From NCBI RefSeq assembly GCF_029542205.1, contig NZ_CP113783.1, positions 4,021,001 through 4,085,000 on the forward strand: 64,000 bases of DNA, given 5' to 3'. This DNA comes from Pseudoxanthomonas sp. SE1 (GTDB lineage Bacteria > Pseudomonadota > Gammaproteobacteria > Xanthomonadales > Xanthomonadaceae). Made by a program: the position numbers and the translations under genes. Numbering within the stretch: position 1 is the stretch's first letter; each line of letters begins with the position of its first letter. Below are positions 35,314-41,399 of the stretch, piece after piece. A model generated the notes under the pieces. The model was not told the origin of the DNA, did no database searches, and saw only the letters and a program-made list of their open reading frames with translations.

Positions 35314-35982
35314 TTGATCAGGGCAATATTGTTCGACTTCGATGGCGTACTTACTACTGACAAGACCGGGTCGGTCAGCACACTGCGGTCGCTCAGCCAA
35401 CAGACCGGCCTAAGCGAAGACCTGCTGTGGGAAGCCTTCGCACCATTCAACGAGCACCTGTTAAGCGGCAGAACCACGCACGGGGCTGTATGGGCGAAGA
35501 TTTGTGATCGGCTCGGTCAAGATCTCGATCCCGCGATGTTGACGCGCGGGTTCGACAGCACGCCAATCCGGCGTGACATGCTCTGCTTCGCAGCTGGGCT
35601 CAGGCGACATTACAGCACCGGCATCATTACGGATAACAAGGCTGATCGCATGCAGCGCCTAACCGAGCTTCACTCGCTAGCTAGCATATTTAACATCATA
35701 ATCGTCTCAGCTGAGCACGGGTCAGGCAAGGAACAACCCAGCATCTTTGAGAGCGCCGTCGAGTCGCTCTGTGTGGCGCCGCATGAATGTGTATTCGTGG
35801 ATAACAGCCGCCGAAATCTAGTGGCGCCGGCCGCGCTTGGCATGCATACGTTGTACTTCAATGATGCCATCGACACTGCACAATCCTTGGCAGATGTGCT
35901 AAGTGAGCGTTACGGTATTGTCGCTCCTCGGGTGCCGCCTAACAATTCGTTCAAGCCGAACCCGCTTCGCGGGTCGGCTTAA
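35314..35982 (+). CDS. Cassette 5: HAD-superfamily hydrolase
   Basis: 222 residues from TTG 35314, chosen because GGGAG lies 6 bases before it and it places the first strand at the N-terminus; GTG 35296 is the alternative. Motifs: IRAILFDFDGVLT (nucleophile Asp and acid Asp), GIITDNKADR (motif II Thr), GSGKEQPSIF (motif III Lys) and CVFVDNSRRNLVAPAALGM (motif IV Asp). It resembles phosphoglycolate-phosphatase-like enzymes. Substrate unknown. The last 13 residues (NNSFKPNPLRGSA) come from attC 5. Confidence 0.82.
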   Translation: MIRAILFDFDGVLTTDKTGSVSTLRSLSQQTGLSEDLLWEAFAPFNEHLLSGRTTHGAVWAKICDRLGQDLDPAMLTRGFDSTPIRRDMLCFAAGLRRHYSTGIITDNKADRMQRLTELHSLASIFNIIIVSAEHGSGKEQPSIFESAVESLCVAPHECVFVDNSRRNLVAPAALGMHTLYFNDAIDTAQSLADVLSERYGIVAPRVPPNNSFKPNPLRGSA

Positions 35983-35996
35983 CTCAGGTGTTAGGC
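35937..35996 (+). repeat. attC site 5
   Basis: A 60-bp site, R'' GCCTAAC, R' GTTAGGC, standard stem. It differs from site 1 mainly by CGTTC for CATTC and ACTC for ATTC in the unpaired parts. Confidence 0.95.
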
Positions 35997-36008
35997 GGCA
36001 GAGCAGAC

Positions 36009-36365
36009 ATGATCGCAACTCTACTCATCACGATTCTTGCTGCTGGCATGTCGACCGAGCCTGCCACTGAGCAACCGGCTCTCCGATGCGACATTGGGCC
36101 GGCTGTTAAGCAGTTCGGAGGCAATGACTGGCTCGTCTACGGCTGCGCTGACGGCCATTCTGTAGTGGTCACTGCCGGCGCGCCCAATCCCGCTACTCCG
36201 TTCGTCTTCATCCTCACGCCGGACGGCAGCGGCGGGATTGAGCTGCACGGCGAAGGGACCGGGGCCGAGTCCGCTACCAAGCCTGCCTATGAAAGTCTCA
36301 GCAAGATGTCCAGTTCGGACCTGGCCGCGCTTTTTCATGAGGCTAGTCGGACCAATGAGCGGTAA
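36009..36365 (+). CDS. Cassette 6: small secreted protein, unknown function
   Basis: 118 residues from ATG 36009. A short signal-peptide-like N-terminus (MIATLLITILAAGMSTEPA) is followed by a globular part with LRCDIGPAVKQFGG, WLVYGCADGHSVVVTAG and FVFILTPDGSGGIELHGEG, including two cysteines that could form a disulfide. Its stop precedes attC 6 by 6 bases. No family recognised. Confidence 0.62.
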   Translation: MIATLLITILAAGMSTEPATEQPALRCDIGPAVKQFGGNDWLVYGCADGHSVVVTAGAPNPATPFVFILTPDGSGGIELHGEGTGAESATKPAYESLSKMSSSDLAALFHEASRTNER

Positions 36366-36371
36366 GCTGCC

Positions 36372-36431
36372 GCCTAACAATTCATTCAAGCCGAACCCGC
36401 TTCGCGGGTCGGCTTAATTCTGGTGTTAGGC
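36372..36431 (+). repeat. attC site 6
   Basis: A 60-bp site, R'' GCCTAAC, R' GTTAGGC, standard CCCGC-TTC-GCGGG stem. Confidence 0.95.
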
Positions 36432-36442
36432 CGCATTAGACA

Positions 36443-36811
36443 GTGCAACGCTATCCAAATCCCATACTTATAGTTATCGATGCTTACGCTGCCAGACTTT
36501 CCGCATGGCTGTTGGTCGCCACCGCGCTTGCCGCGGTCGTAGACATATTCCTAGATGTACACGGACGCCTCTTCTATGTTTTTCTAGCCCTTGCTGTGTT
36601 CGCTTCCATAGTGCATGTCGGATTCGCTTTGGCGCACAAATGTCCGGGATGCGGCAAGCACCCCACGATTCAAGGATTCGCTCCACCACATGCAAGCGCC
36701 GCGCACGACGGGGCTAGCGCGTGGGCTCGGGTCGTTCGCGACGTTATCCACAAGCGATCGTTCACTTGCTTCCACTGTGGCAGCAGCTTTGACGTATCTG
36801 ATGCTGCCTAA
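36443..36811 (+). CDS. Cassette 7: membrane protein with zinc-ribbon-like cysteines
   Basis: 122 residues from GTG 36443, the only start near the cassette front. Two membrane segments (about 19-37 and 42-62) are followed by a soluble part with CPGCG near residue 67 and CFHCG near residue 109. The two CxxC pairs ~40 residues apart suggest one zinc-binding site. Its stop TAA is inside R'' of attC 7. Function unknown. Confidence 0.62.
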   Translation: MQRYPNPILIVIDAYAARLSAWLLVATALAAVVDIFLDVHGRLFYVFLALAVFASIVHVGFALAHKCPGCGKHPTIQGFAPPHASAAHDGASAWARVVRDVIHKRSFTCFHCGSSFDVSDAA

Positions 36812-36865
36812 CAATTCATTCAAGCCGAACTTGCTTCGCAAGTCGGCTTAATTCCGGTGTTAGAG
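36806..36865 (+). repeat. attC site 7
   Basis: A 60-bp site, R'' GCCTAAC, R' GTTAGAG. The inner stem is CTTGC-TTC-GCAAG: relative to the other sites, two adjacent C-G pairs have become T-A pairs on both arms, so pairing is kept. Confidence 0.93.
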
Positions 36866-36870
36866 CCCAC

Positions 36871-37290
36871 ATGACACATCTCGCCCGCATCACCGAAAGA
36901 GTCAATCGCCTGGGTCATCCTGATGAGCCAAGCACCCCGCGGCCGTTACTGACTGTCGAGGAGTTCTTCGACGGTAACGCCGAAGTTGGAAGCATTGGAT
37001 GCAACCTTGACAGTGCTCCGGCGCCTGATGAGTTCTACTCACTCTTCCGCAATATCGCGCAGCGCCCGGATGTCCAAGACATCCGTGTTCAGATCACCGC
37101 ATTCGATGTTCCTGAGTGGCCATTTTCTGACACCGTCTACATCATGACCTCGGCCACACCCGAGGAGGTCGCGACATGGTTCCCCCAACACCTCAAACCG
37201 GACGAAACATGGACGGGATTCGTGGATCAGCCGTACGAGCCTTATCAGGTTCCCGACGGGGTGCAGCCCGTTGCTTGCTGGTGGGATTAG
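36871..37290 (+). CDS. Cassette 8: conserved-looking protein, unknown function
   Basis: 139 residues from ATG 36871, 5 bases after the attC 7 core. Soluble and acidic, with LTVEEFFDGN, GSIGCNL, VQDIRVQITAFDVPEWPFSDTVYIMTS and a C-terminal QPVACWWD. The dense motifs look like a maintained protein rather than random coding. I do not recognise a named family. Confidence 0.7.
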   Translation: MTHLARITERVNRLGHPDEPSTPRPLLTVEEFFDGNAEVGSIGCNLDSAPAPDEFYSLFRNIAQRPDVQDIRVQITAFDVPEWPFSDTVYIMTSATPEEVATWFPQHLKPDETWTGFVDQPYEPYQVPDGVQPVACWWD

Positions 37291-37294
37291 TGGG

Positions 37295-37354
37295 CTCTAA
37301 CAATTCATTCAAGCCGAACCCGCTTCGCGGGTCGGCTTAACTCTGGCGTTATAC
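37295..37354 (+). repeat. attC site 8
   Basis: A 60-bp site, R'' CTCTAAC (complementary to the GTTAGAG at the front of cassette 8), standard stem, R' GTTATAC. Confidence 0.93.
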
Positions 37355-37714
37355 GTGGGTGGGTGTGTTGGTGTTGTCGGCTTCGGTTGCCAGTCGATCG
37401 TGCGGCAGCCGCGGCTTCGGTGCTGATCGATTGTTGATACAAGGCAACAGGCGCGTCCTTCTGGCTTCGCTTCACTCGGCTTCGGGTACATCGCTCTCGC
37501 GCCGCACGGCTTCCGGATGACCTTCCGGCTTGCGGACCGGCGTCGCGGTCGGCTTCGGTCTTTACGGGCCCCACCCTGCTACGGGCTGGCGGCGAGTGAT
37601 TTCCCGCTCCCGGATGTTCCGACCCCGTTGCAGGCCGCTGGCTTCGGGCTTACCTTGGCGCATAACTATTCGTTCAAGCCGAACCCGCTTCGCGGGTCGG
37701 CTTAACTCAAGGTG
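37349..37714 (+). other. Cassette 9: non-coding cassette, homologue of cassette 14
   Basis: About 366 bases. The front (GTGGGTGGGTGTGTTGGTGT... at 37355) and the back half (about 37548-37666) are almost the same as in cassette 14, while the middle has diverged. The back half contains repeated GGCTTCGG units and CGGGCCCCACCCTGCTACGG. A 62-codon frame from ATG 37517 into attC 9 exists, but the aligned copy in cassette 14 has an in-frame TGA at its fourth codon. I therefore see no supported gene; a conserved RNA or promoter element is possible. Confidence 0.7.
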
Positions 37715-37720
37715 TTAGGC
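37660..37720 (+). repeat. attC site 9
   Basis: A 61-bp site, R'' GCATAAC, R' GTTAGGC, standard stem, with one extra A in the spacer before R'. Confidence 0.92.
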
Positions 37721-37724
37721 CTTG

Positions 37725-38054
37725 ATGGAAAAATTCATCGCAGCCCTATTCTTTCTTTCCGCAATTGCGGTCCTGCCTGTTTTCGCGGCGTCCGTCTATA
37801 GCTCCAACCGTCTTAACCGCTATCTGCAGCAGAAGCACCCAGACACTTGGCGCAGGATCGCGCCAGACTCACTTACGGAGCCGTCCGTTTCTGCTCCGGT
37901 TACTAGATTTGTCACTCAGCGCACCTATAGAGAGATCGGCGACACTCACCTCAACGCCCTCGGTGACCATTGCTTTCGGCTACTCTACGCTGCGGTAACG
38001 ATCTTCCTCGTTCTCGTGCTTTCGGGACTGACATATGGCGCACTCAAGGCCTAA
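37725..38054 (+). CDS. Cassette 10: small membrane protein, paralogue of cassette 3
   Basis: 109 residues from ATG 37725, placed exactly as in cassette 3 (R' core, CTTG, ATG). Same plan: N-terminal membrane segment with SAIAVLPVFAAS, a soluble middle with HPDTWRRIAPDSLTEPS and the identical SAPVTRFVTQR, and a C-terminal membrane segment ending VLVLSGLTYGALKA. The last 14 residues match cassette 3 exactly. The stop is inside attC 10. Function unknown. Confidence 0.7.
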   Translation: MEKFIAALFFLSAIAVLPVFAASVYSSNRLNRYLQQKHPDTWRRIAPDSLTEPSVSAPVTRFVTQRTYREIGDTHLNALGDHCFRLLYAAVTIFLVLVLSGLTYGALKA

Positions 38055-38108
38055 CAATTCATTCAAGCCGAACCCGCTTCGCGGGTCGGCTTAATTCCGG
38101 TGTTAGGC
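38049..38108 (+). repeat. attC site 10
   Basis: A 60-bp site, R'' GCCTAAC, R' GTTAGGC, standard stem. Confidence 0.95.
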
Positions 38109-38122
38109 CCCAGGAGATTTCT

Positions 38123-38344
38123 ATGTCGAGCTTCGGAAGTTGCTGTAACGACATGCAGGATGCGCTGACATCGCCGCCCGAAAAGCTACTTCGGGTTGAG
38201 GACAATGGCGTTCTTTACTTGGCGGTTGGATATGCCAATACAGACCAAGGTGTCGGCTGGTTCGATCAAGCTGTTCTGTTTTGCCCCTTCTGTGGCACGA
38301 CTCTCCAGTCTCACGCAGAGATACAGCACCGTGCTGGGGCCTAA
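38123..38344 (+). CDS. Cassette 11: small CxxC protein, unknown function
   Basis: 73 residues from ATG 38123, with AGGAGA at ideal spacing, one of the clearest ribosome sites in the array. Cys7-Cys8 (SSFGSCCND) near the N-terminus and CPFCG near residue 54 could bind one metal ion, as in short zinc ribbons. The middle is VLYLAVGYANTDQGVGWFDQAV. The stop is inside R'' of attC 11. No named family recognised. Confidence 0.72.
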   Translation: MSSFGSCCNDMQDALTSPPEKLLRVEDNGVLYLAVGYANTDQGVGWFDQAVLFCPFCGTTLQSHAEIQHRAGA

Positions 38345-38398
38345 CAATTCATTCAAGCCGAACCCGCTTCGCGGGTCGGCTTAATTCAGGCGTTAGGC
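38339..38398 (+). repeat. attC site 11
   Basis: A 60-bp site, R'' GCCTAAC, R' GTTAGGC, standard stem (spacer GGC in place of GGT before R'). Confidence 0.95.
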
Positions 38399-38403
38399 CG
38401 CTC

Positions 38404-38778
38404 ATGAGCATTGATGCGTTTGACAACATCTTGCTGGAGGACACATTCGTTCTCTCGTGGCACTACGCTTCAGACTCGCTCACATTCAGCGTTCTCGCGA
38501 GCCTCTTGCAAAGCCACCCAGAAGCAACGCCACCCGCGAGTGGTGACTGGGCTTGCTATCGCCCCGGCCTCATCCGGTTTTCTAGTGTTTCTTCTGTTAG
38601 CGGTCTGCTCCCACAAGCCGCTGTTCCACCCACTCATGACGCTGACGGCAGCCTGGATTACGGCTGCATTGACGAGCTTTCGCTTGTGCGACTAGGCGAG
38701 TACCGTATTGCTGGAGAGTTCGGGGTGGTCACGGTTGCCGCAATGGAGGTTTCACTTGTACTTAGCGCCGCGGCCTAA
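38404..38778 (+). CDS. Cassette 12: unknown soluble protein
   Basis: 124 residues from ATG 38404. Soluble, with likely beta strands (NILLEDTFVLSWHYASDSLTFSV, GEYRIAGEFGVVTVAAMEVSLVLS) and no membrane segment. It ends in R'' of attC 12. No family recognised. Confidence 0.62.
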   Translation: MSIDAFDNILLEDTFVLSWHYASDSLTFSVLASLLQSHPEATPPASGDWACYRPGLIRFSSVSSVSGLLPQAAVPPTHDADGSLDYGCIDELSLVRLGEYRIAGEFGVVTVAAMEVSLVLSAAA

Positions 38779-38832
38779 CAATTCATTCAAGCCGAACCCG
38801 CTTCGCGGGTCGGCTTAACTCAGGTGTTAGGC
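38773..38832 (+). repeat. attC site 12
   Basis: A 60-bp site, R'' GCCTAAC, R' GTTAGGC, standard stem. Confidence 0.95.
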
Positions 38833-38837
38833 CCCGT

Positions 38838-39092
38838 ATGAAAGATCTTCCCGATTTGGAGAACTCATTACGACAAGTGATCTCGGTCCAAGATGCACAC
38901 CGCGTCATGGAGCACTTCGTCAGCGCATATCTCGCGCGCGGCGACACGTCGGTATCGGACTTTCTGTTCTGCTACGCGGGCCTTACTGCTCCCGGCCAAA
39001 CAACCGATCCGGCTGCCATCCACGACTTCCTTGAGTCGACCAGGGCTGTAGCAGCACAATCCCCACCGGGCCCGTGCGGCACCGGGGCCTAA
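38838..39092 (+). CDS. Cassette 13: short soluble protein, unknown function
   Basis: 84 residues from ATG 38838, 5 bases after the attC 12 core. The N-terminal half is probably helical (DLENSLRQVISVQDAHRVMEHFVSAYLARG), the C-terminus is Pro/Gly-rich, and the stop lies in R''. No family recognised. Confidence 0.55.
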   Translation: MKDLPDLENSLRQVISVQDAHRVMEHFVSAYLARGDTSVSDFLFCYAGLTAPGQTTDPAAIHDFLESTRAVAAQSPPGPCGTGA

Positions 39093-39146
39093 CAAGTCAT
39101 TCAAGCCGAACCCGCTTCGCGGGTCGGCTTAATTCAGGTGTTATGC
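39087..39146 (+). repeat. attC site 13
   Basis: A 60-bp site, R'' GCCTAAC, R' GTTATGC, standard stem. Confidence 0.93.
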
Positions 39147-39506
39147 GTGGGTGGGTGTGTTGGTGTTGTCGGCTTCGGTGATGCCGCGACTTCAGCAGCG
39201 TCGCGGGCTTTGGCACTGATCGGCCGCTGACGCAGCTGAGTTGCTCACGTCTCCTGGCTTCGCTTCAATCGGCTTCGGATGCATTGCGTTCGCGCCGCTC
39301 GGGACAAGGATGACTTCGTGACTTTCGGCCCAGCGTCGCTGTCGGCTTCGGTCTTTACGGGCCCCACCCTGCTACGGGCTGGCGGCGAGTGATTTCCTGC
39401 TCCCGGATGTTCCGACCCCGTTGCAGGCCGCGTGCTTCGGGCTTACCTTGGCGCATAACAGTTCATTCAAGCCGAACCCGCTTCGCGGGTCGGCTTAATT
39501 CAGGTG
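39141..39506 (+). other. Cassette 14: non-coding cassette, homologue of cassette 9
   Basis: About 366 bases, the same length class as cassette 9. The first ~35 bases and the last ~120 bases before attC are nearly identical between the two, and the middle differs. The only frame matching cassette 9 is broken by TGA after ATGACTTCG (39311). No supported gene. Confidence 0.7.
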
Positions 39507-39512
39507 TTAGGT
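39453..39512 (+). repeat. attC site 14
   Basis: A 60-bp site, R'' GCATAAC, standard stem, R' GTTAGGT. Confidence 0.93.
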
Positions 39513-39519
39513 CTTTCCA

Positions 39520-39876
39520 ATGAATTTCGTGCGTAAAGGCGAGTATCTCTTGGTGACTCGAGAAACGGGAAATCAATGGAACTACCTAATGGTCCGCCTT
39601 GATGACGGACATGTTGGTCGACCAACGTGCATGCGTCTTGAGCGTCCCGACAGCTGTTCTAAGCGGCAATTGGCCGAGTCCGAGGTGGTGGACGCCGTTC
39701 TTGCTGGCGTCTCCGAGGCGAACGGGCGATGTGGTACAAGATATCGGGTATCGCATATCAGATATGTTGCCGATGACAGTCCTCCGGAAAGCATCTACAC
39801 CTATCTGGCGAGTTCGCTTGTTGAGCGCTTTCACAACGGAGGTGAGTTCCGCATTGGGTCCCCGCCGGAGACCTAA
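39520..39876 (+). CDS. Cassette 15: unknown soluble protein
   Basis: 118 residues from ATG 39520, 7 bases after the attC 14 core. Soluble, with three cysteines (CMRLERPDSCSKRQ, GRCGTRY) and likely beta structure at the N-terminus (GEYLLVTRETGNQWNYLMVRLDDGHVG). It ends at the TAA inside ACCTAAC of attC 15. No family recognised. Confidence 0.62.
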   Translation: MNFVRKGEYLLVTRETGNQWNYLMVRLDDGHVGRPTCMRLERPDSCSKRQLAESEVVDAVLAGVSEANGRCGTRYRVSHIRYVADDSPPESIYTYLASSLVERFHNGGEFRIGSPPET

Positions 39877-39930
39877 CAATTCATTCAAGCCGAACCCGCT
39901 TCGGGGGTCGGCTTAATTCTGGTGTTAGGA
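39871..39930 (+). repeat. attC site 15
   Basis: A 60-bp site, R'' ACCTAAC, R' GTTAGGA. The inner stem is CCCGC-TTC-GGGGG, with one uncompensated mismatch. Confidence 0.92.
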
Positions 39931-40344
39931 GGCTTGGAGAATGTCGTCGTCGCTGAAGCCGCTAAAGCGGTGGCGCACAACGTCTGCCACCAATTCGCCA
40001 GCACGCTCAATTTCTGGGCCGGCGATTACGGCATTAATCACTTCACGCGATCGGTCGTTGCTGCCGGCGGCTCCGTCGCCGTGGATCTCCTTGCTGGTAC
40101 GTCGCAGCCGCCCTTGGCTGGAGAAGGCGCCCTAGGTGTGCAGCAGCTGGCTTCTGCTCTTCCGGCCTTGTTGGCCAAGGAAGGCTTCGAGACTAACCCG
40201 CTATCCTCTGCCGTCGCCACCTACCGGGTTCGCGGACCGTTGCCTGATCCCGGCGGCAACGTAGCGTACGATTGCAGCGTAGAGTTCAGTACGGCCGGGG
40301 GGCGCTCGTACGTGGTTGAGCTGTCCGAGCTCAACGCTCCGTAG
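39922..40344 (+). CDS. Cassette 16: unknown protein, uncertain start
   Basis: Up to 140 residues. The frame is protein-like (EAAKAVAHNVCHQFASTLNFWAG, HFTRSVVAAGGSVAVDLLAG, NVAYDCSVEFSTAGGRSYVVELSEL) but the start is unclear: GTG 39922 lies within attC 15, TTG 39934 is only one base from AGGAGG, and GTG 39970 lacks a ribosome site. The well-placed ATG 39941, 8 bases after AGGAGG, opens another frame of 64 codons with poor composition. A small frameshift near the front is possible. Family not recognised. Confidence 0.5.
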   Translation: MLGGLENVVVAEAAKAVAHNVCHQFASTLNFWAGDYGINHFTRSVVAAGGSVAVDLLAGTSQPPLAGEGALGVQQLASALPALLAKEGFETNPLSSAVATYRVRGPLPDPGGNVAYDCSVEFSTAGGRSYVVELSELNAP

Positions 40345-40354
40345 CCGCCCGGTG

Positions 40355-40391
40355 AATTAACACCCCAAGTGCAACACCCCTGGTGTTAGGT
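40355..40391 (+). repeat. attC site 16 (degenerate, short)
   Basis: AATTAACACC at 40355 pairs with GGTGTTAGGT ending at 40391, leaving about 17 bases between. The usual central stem is missing. The R' core GTTAGGT is intact. Confidence 0.6.
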
Positions 40392-40394
40392 GCC

Positions 40395-40847
40395 ATGAAA
40401 AAGTCTCCCCAATCATGGATAGAGCACACAGCCAGCTGGCGATCTGCGCCAATGGCCTATTGGGTTCATGTCCAAAGGGGAAAAGAGCCTTGGTACCGTG
40501 CAACGGAGTTCGACCCTCCCGCTCCAGAGGCGGACGGAAAGCTTGGTTATCCCGTGCTGTGCGTAGAGTCTTGCGGCATGACTTTTCGGTTCACTTCGCG
40601 AGAGCAGCTGGATATCTGTATCAAAACGCTATCAACCAAACCACTGCCTTCTTCCCGGCGCCTCGCCGCATTGCGTGGCGGTGCCGGGCCAAACGGGCAC
40701 TGGCTCAGCCGTCTGCCTGCCAGCGTCAAATCGCCCAAAGGTCGGCAGCAAGCCATCGCAGATTTAAGCGCGGTGGCGCACGGGCTGGCGCCTGACAGTT
40801 CATTCAAGCCGAACCCGCTTCGCGCTTCGGCTCATCGGAAGACATAA
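40395..40847 (+). CDS. Cassette 17: unknown protein with attC-encoded tail
   Basis: 150 residues from ATG 40395. Soluble and basic at the C-terminus. Notable stretches: WRSAPMAYWVHVQRGKEPWYRATEF, GYPVLCVESCGMTFRFTSREQLDICIKTLS and HWLSRLPASVKSPKGRQ. The frame runs through the altered attC 17, giving the tail DSSFKPNPLRASAHRKT. No family recognised. Confidence 0.65.
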   Translation: MKKSPQSWIEHTASWRSAPMAYWVHVQRGKEPWYRATEFDPPAPEADGKLGYPVLCVESCGMTFRFTSREQLDICIKTLSTKPLPSSRRLAALRGGAGPNGHWLSRLPASVKSPKGRQQAIADLSAVAHGLAPDSSFKPNPLRASAHRKT

Positions 40848-40856
40848 GCGTCAGAC
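40790..40856 (+). repeat. attC site 17 (degenerate)
   Basis: 67 bp, R'' GCCTGAC, R' GTCAGAC. The left arm is as in the standard sites (AAGCCGAACCCGC), but the right arm has become GCGCTTCGGCTC and pairs poorly. The GTT of the core has become GTC. Confidence 0.75.
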
Positions 40857-40879
40857 CGCACAGCCAGGGGGTCGCAAAC

Positions 40880-41344
40880 TTGAGCAAATGGAACTCCGCT
40901 GCCGAGTGGCAGCAACTGTGTGATGGCTCCGCTTGTCCCATCTGCGTTCGCGGCCAGCCTCTCGACATCATCGTCGAGTTGCATGCGTCATGGCTCACCA
41001 TGCCGGAACGCGCACCCATGGTCGGGTATGTCTGCCTTGTCTCCCGCGTGCATGCTGTTGATCTGCACAACCTCACCCTTACTCAATCAGCTGCATTCAT
41101 GCAGGACGCACATCGCGTCTCATCTGCCCTGTCTGCTGTCACAGGTTCCGTCAAGCTCAACTACGAGATTCATGGCAACACCCTGCCTCACCTGCACATG
41201 CACTTTTTCCCGCGGTACGCGGGCGATCCATTCGAAGGACGCGCCATTGAACCATCTCGTATCGCCCAGCCAGTCTATGAGCGCGGGCAGTTTGCTGCGC
41301 TCAAGAAGGAGCTGGTTCAAGCGTTGGGCGCGGTTTCGGCCTGA
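40880..41344 (+). CDS. Cassette 18: HIT-family hydrolase
   Basis: 154 residues from TTG 40880 (AGGGGG upstream). The histidine triad is HLHMHFFPRY near residue 108, preceded by LNYEIHGNTLPH. CPIC in the first third is a common HIT zinc-site pair. HIT proteins hydrolyse or transfer nucleotides such as dinucleoside polyphosphates. The stop is in R'' of attC 18. It is one of two HIT proteins in a row, with only modest similarity between them. Confidence 0.85.
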   Translation: MSKWNSAAEWQQLCDGSACPICVRGQPLDIIVELHASWLTMPERAPMVGYVCLVSRVHAVDLHNLTLTQSAAFMQDAHRVSSALSAVTGSVKLNYEIHGNTLPHLHMHFFPRYAGDPFEGRAIEPSRIAQPVYERGQFAALKKELVQALGAVSA

Positions 41345-41365
41345 CAGTTCATTCAAGCGTCAGGC
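41339..41365 (+). repeat. attC site 18 (truncated)
   Basis: GCCTGAC and GTCAGGC, perfectly complementary, with only AGTTCATTCAAGC between them. The central stem has been lost. Last recognisable site of the array. Confidence 0.7.
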
Positions 41366-41399
41366 CATTCGGCACAGACCCGTCTGATGGGAGAGGCAG

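Noticed and set aside
34944..35360. A 138-codon frame in cassette 4
   Set aside because: It crosses the attC and the start of the HAD cassette, and has no protein-like hydrophobic pattern.
37517..37705. A 62-codon frame in cassette 9 ending in the attC tail
   Set aside because: The homologous cassette 14 has an in-frame TGA at the fourth codon, so the frame is not maintained.
33367..39888. Many minus-strand frames beginning MNELLG inside the array
   Set aside because: They all start in the attC sequence read backwards (MNELLG is the reverse reading of AATTCATTCAAG-type sequence) and run antisense to cassette genes.
33763..41365. Regularly spaced near-identical repeats that could look like a CRISPR array
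   Set aside because: The repeats are 60 bp, the intervals 200-700 bp and contain genes; the arms and cores are those of attC sites. No cas genes are present.
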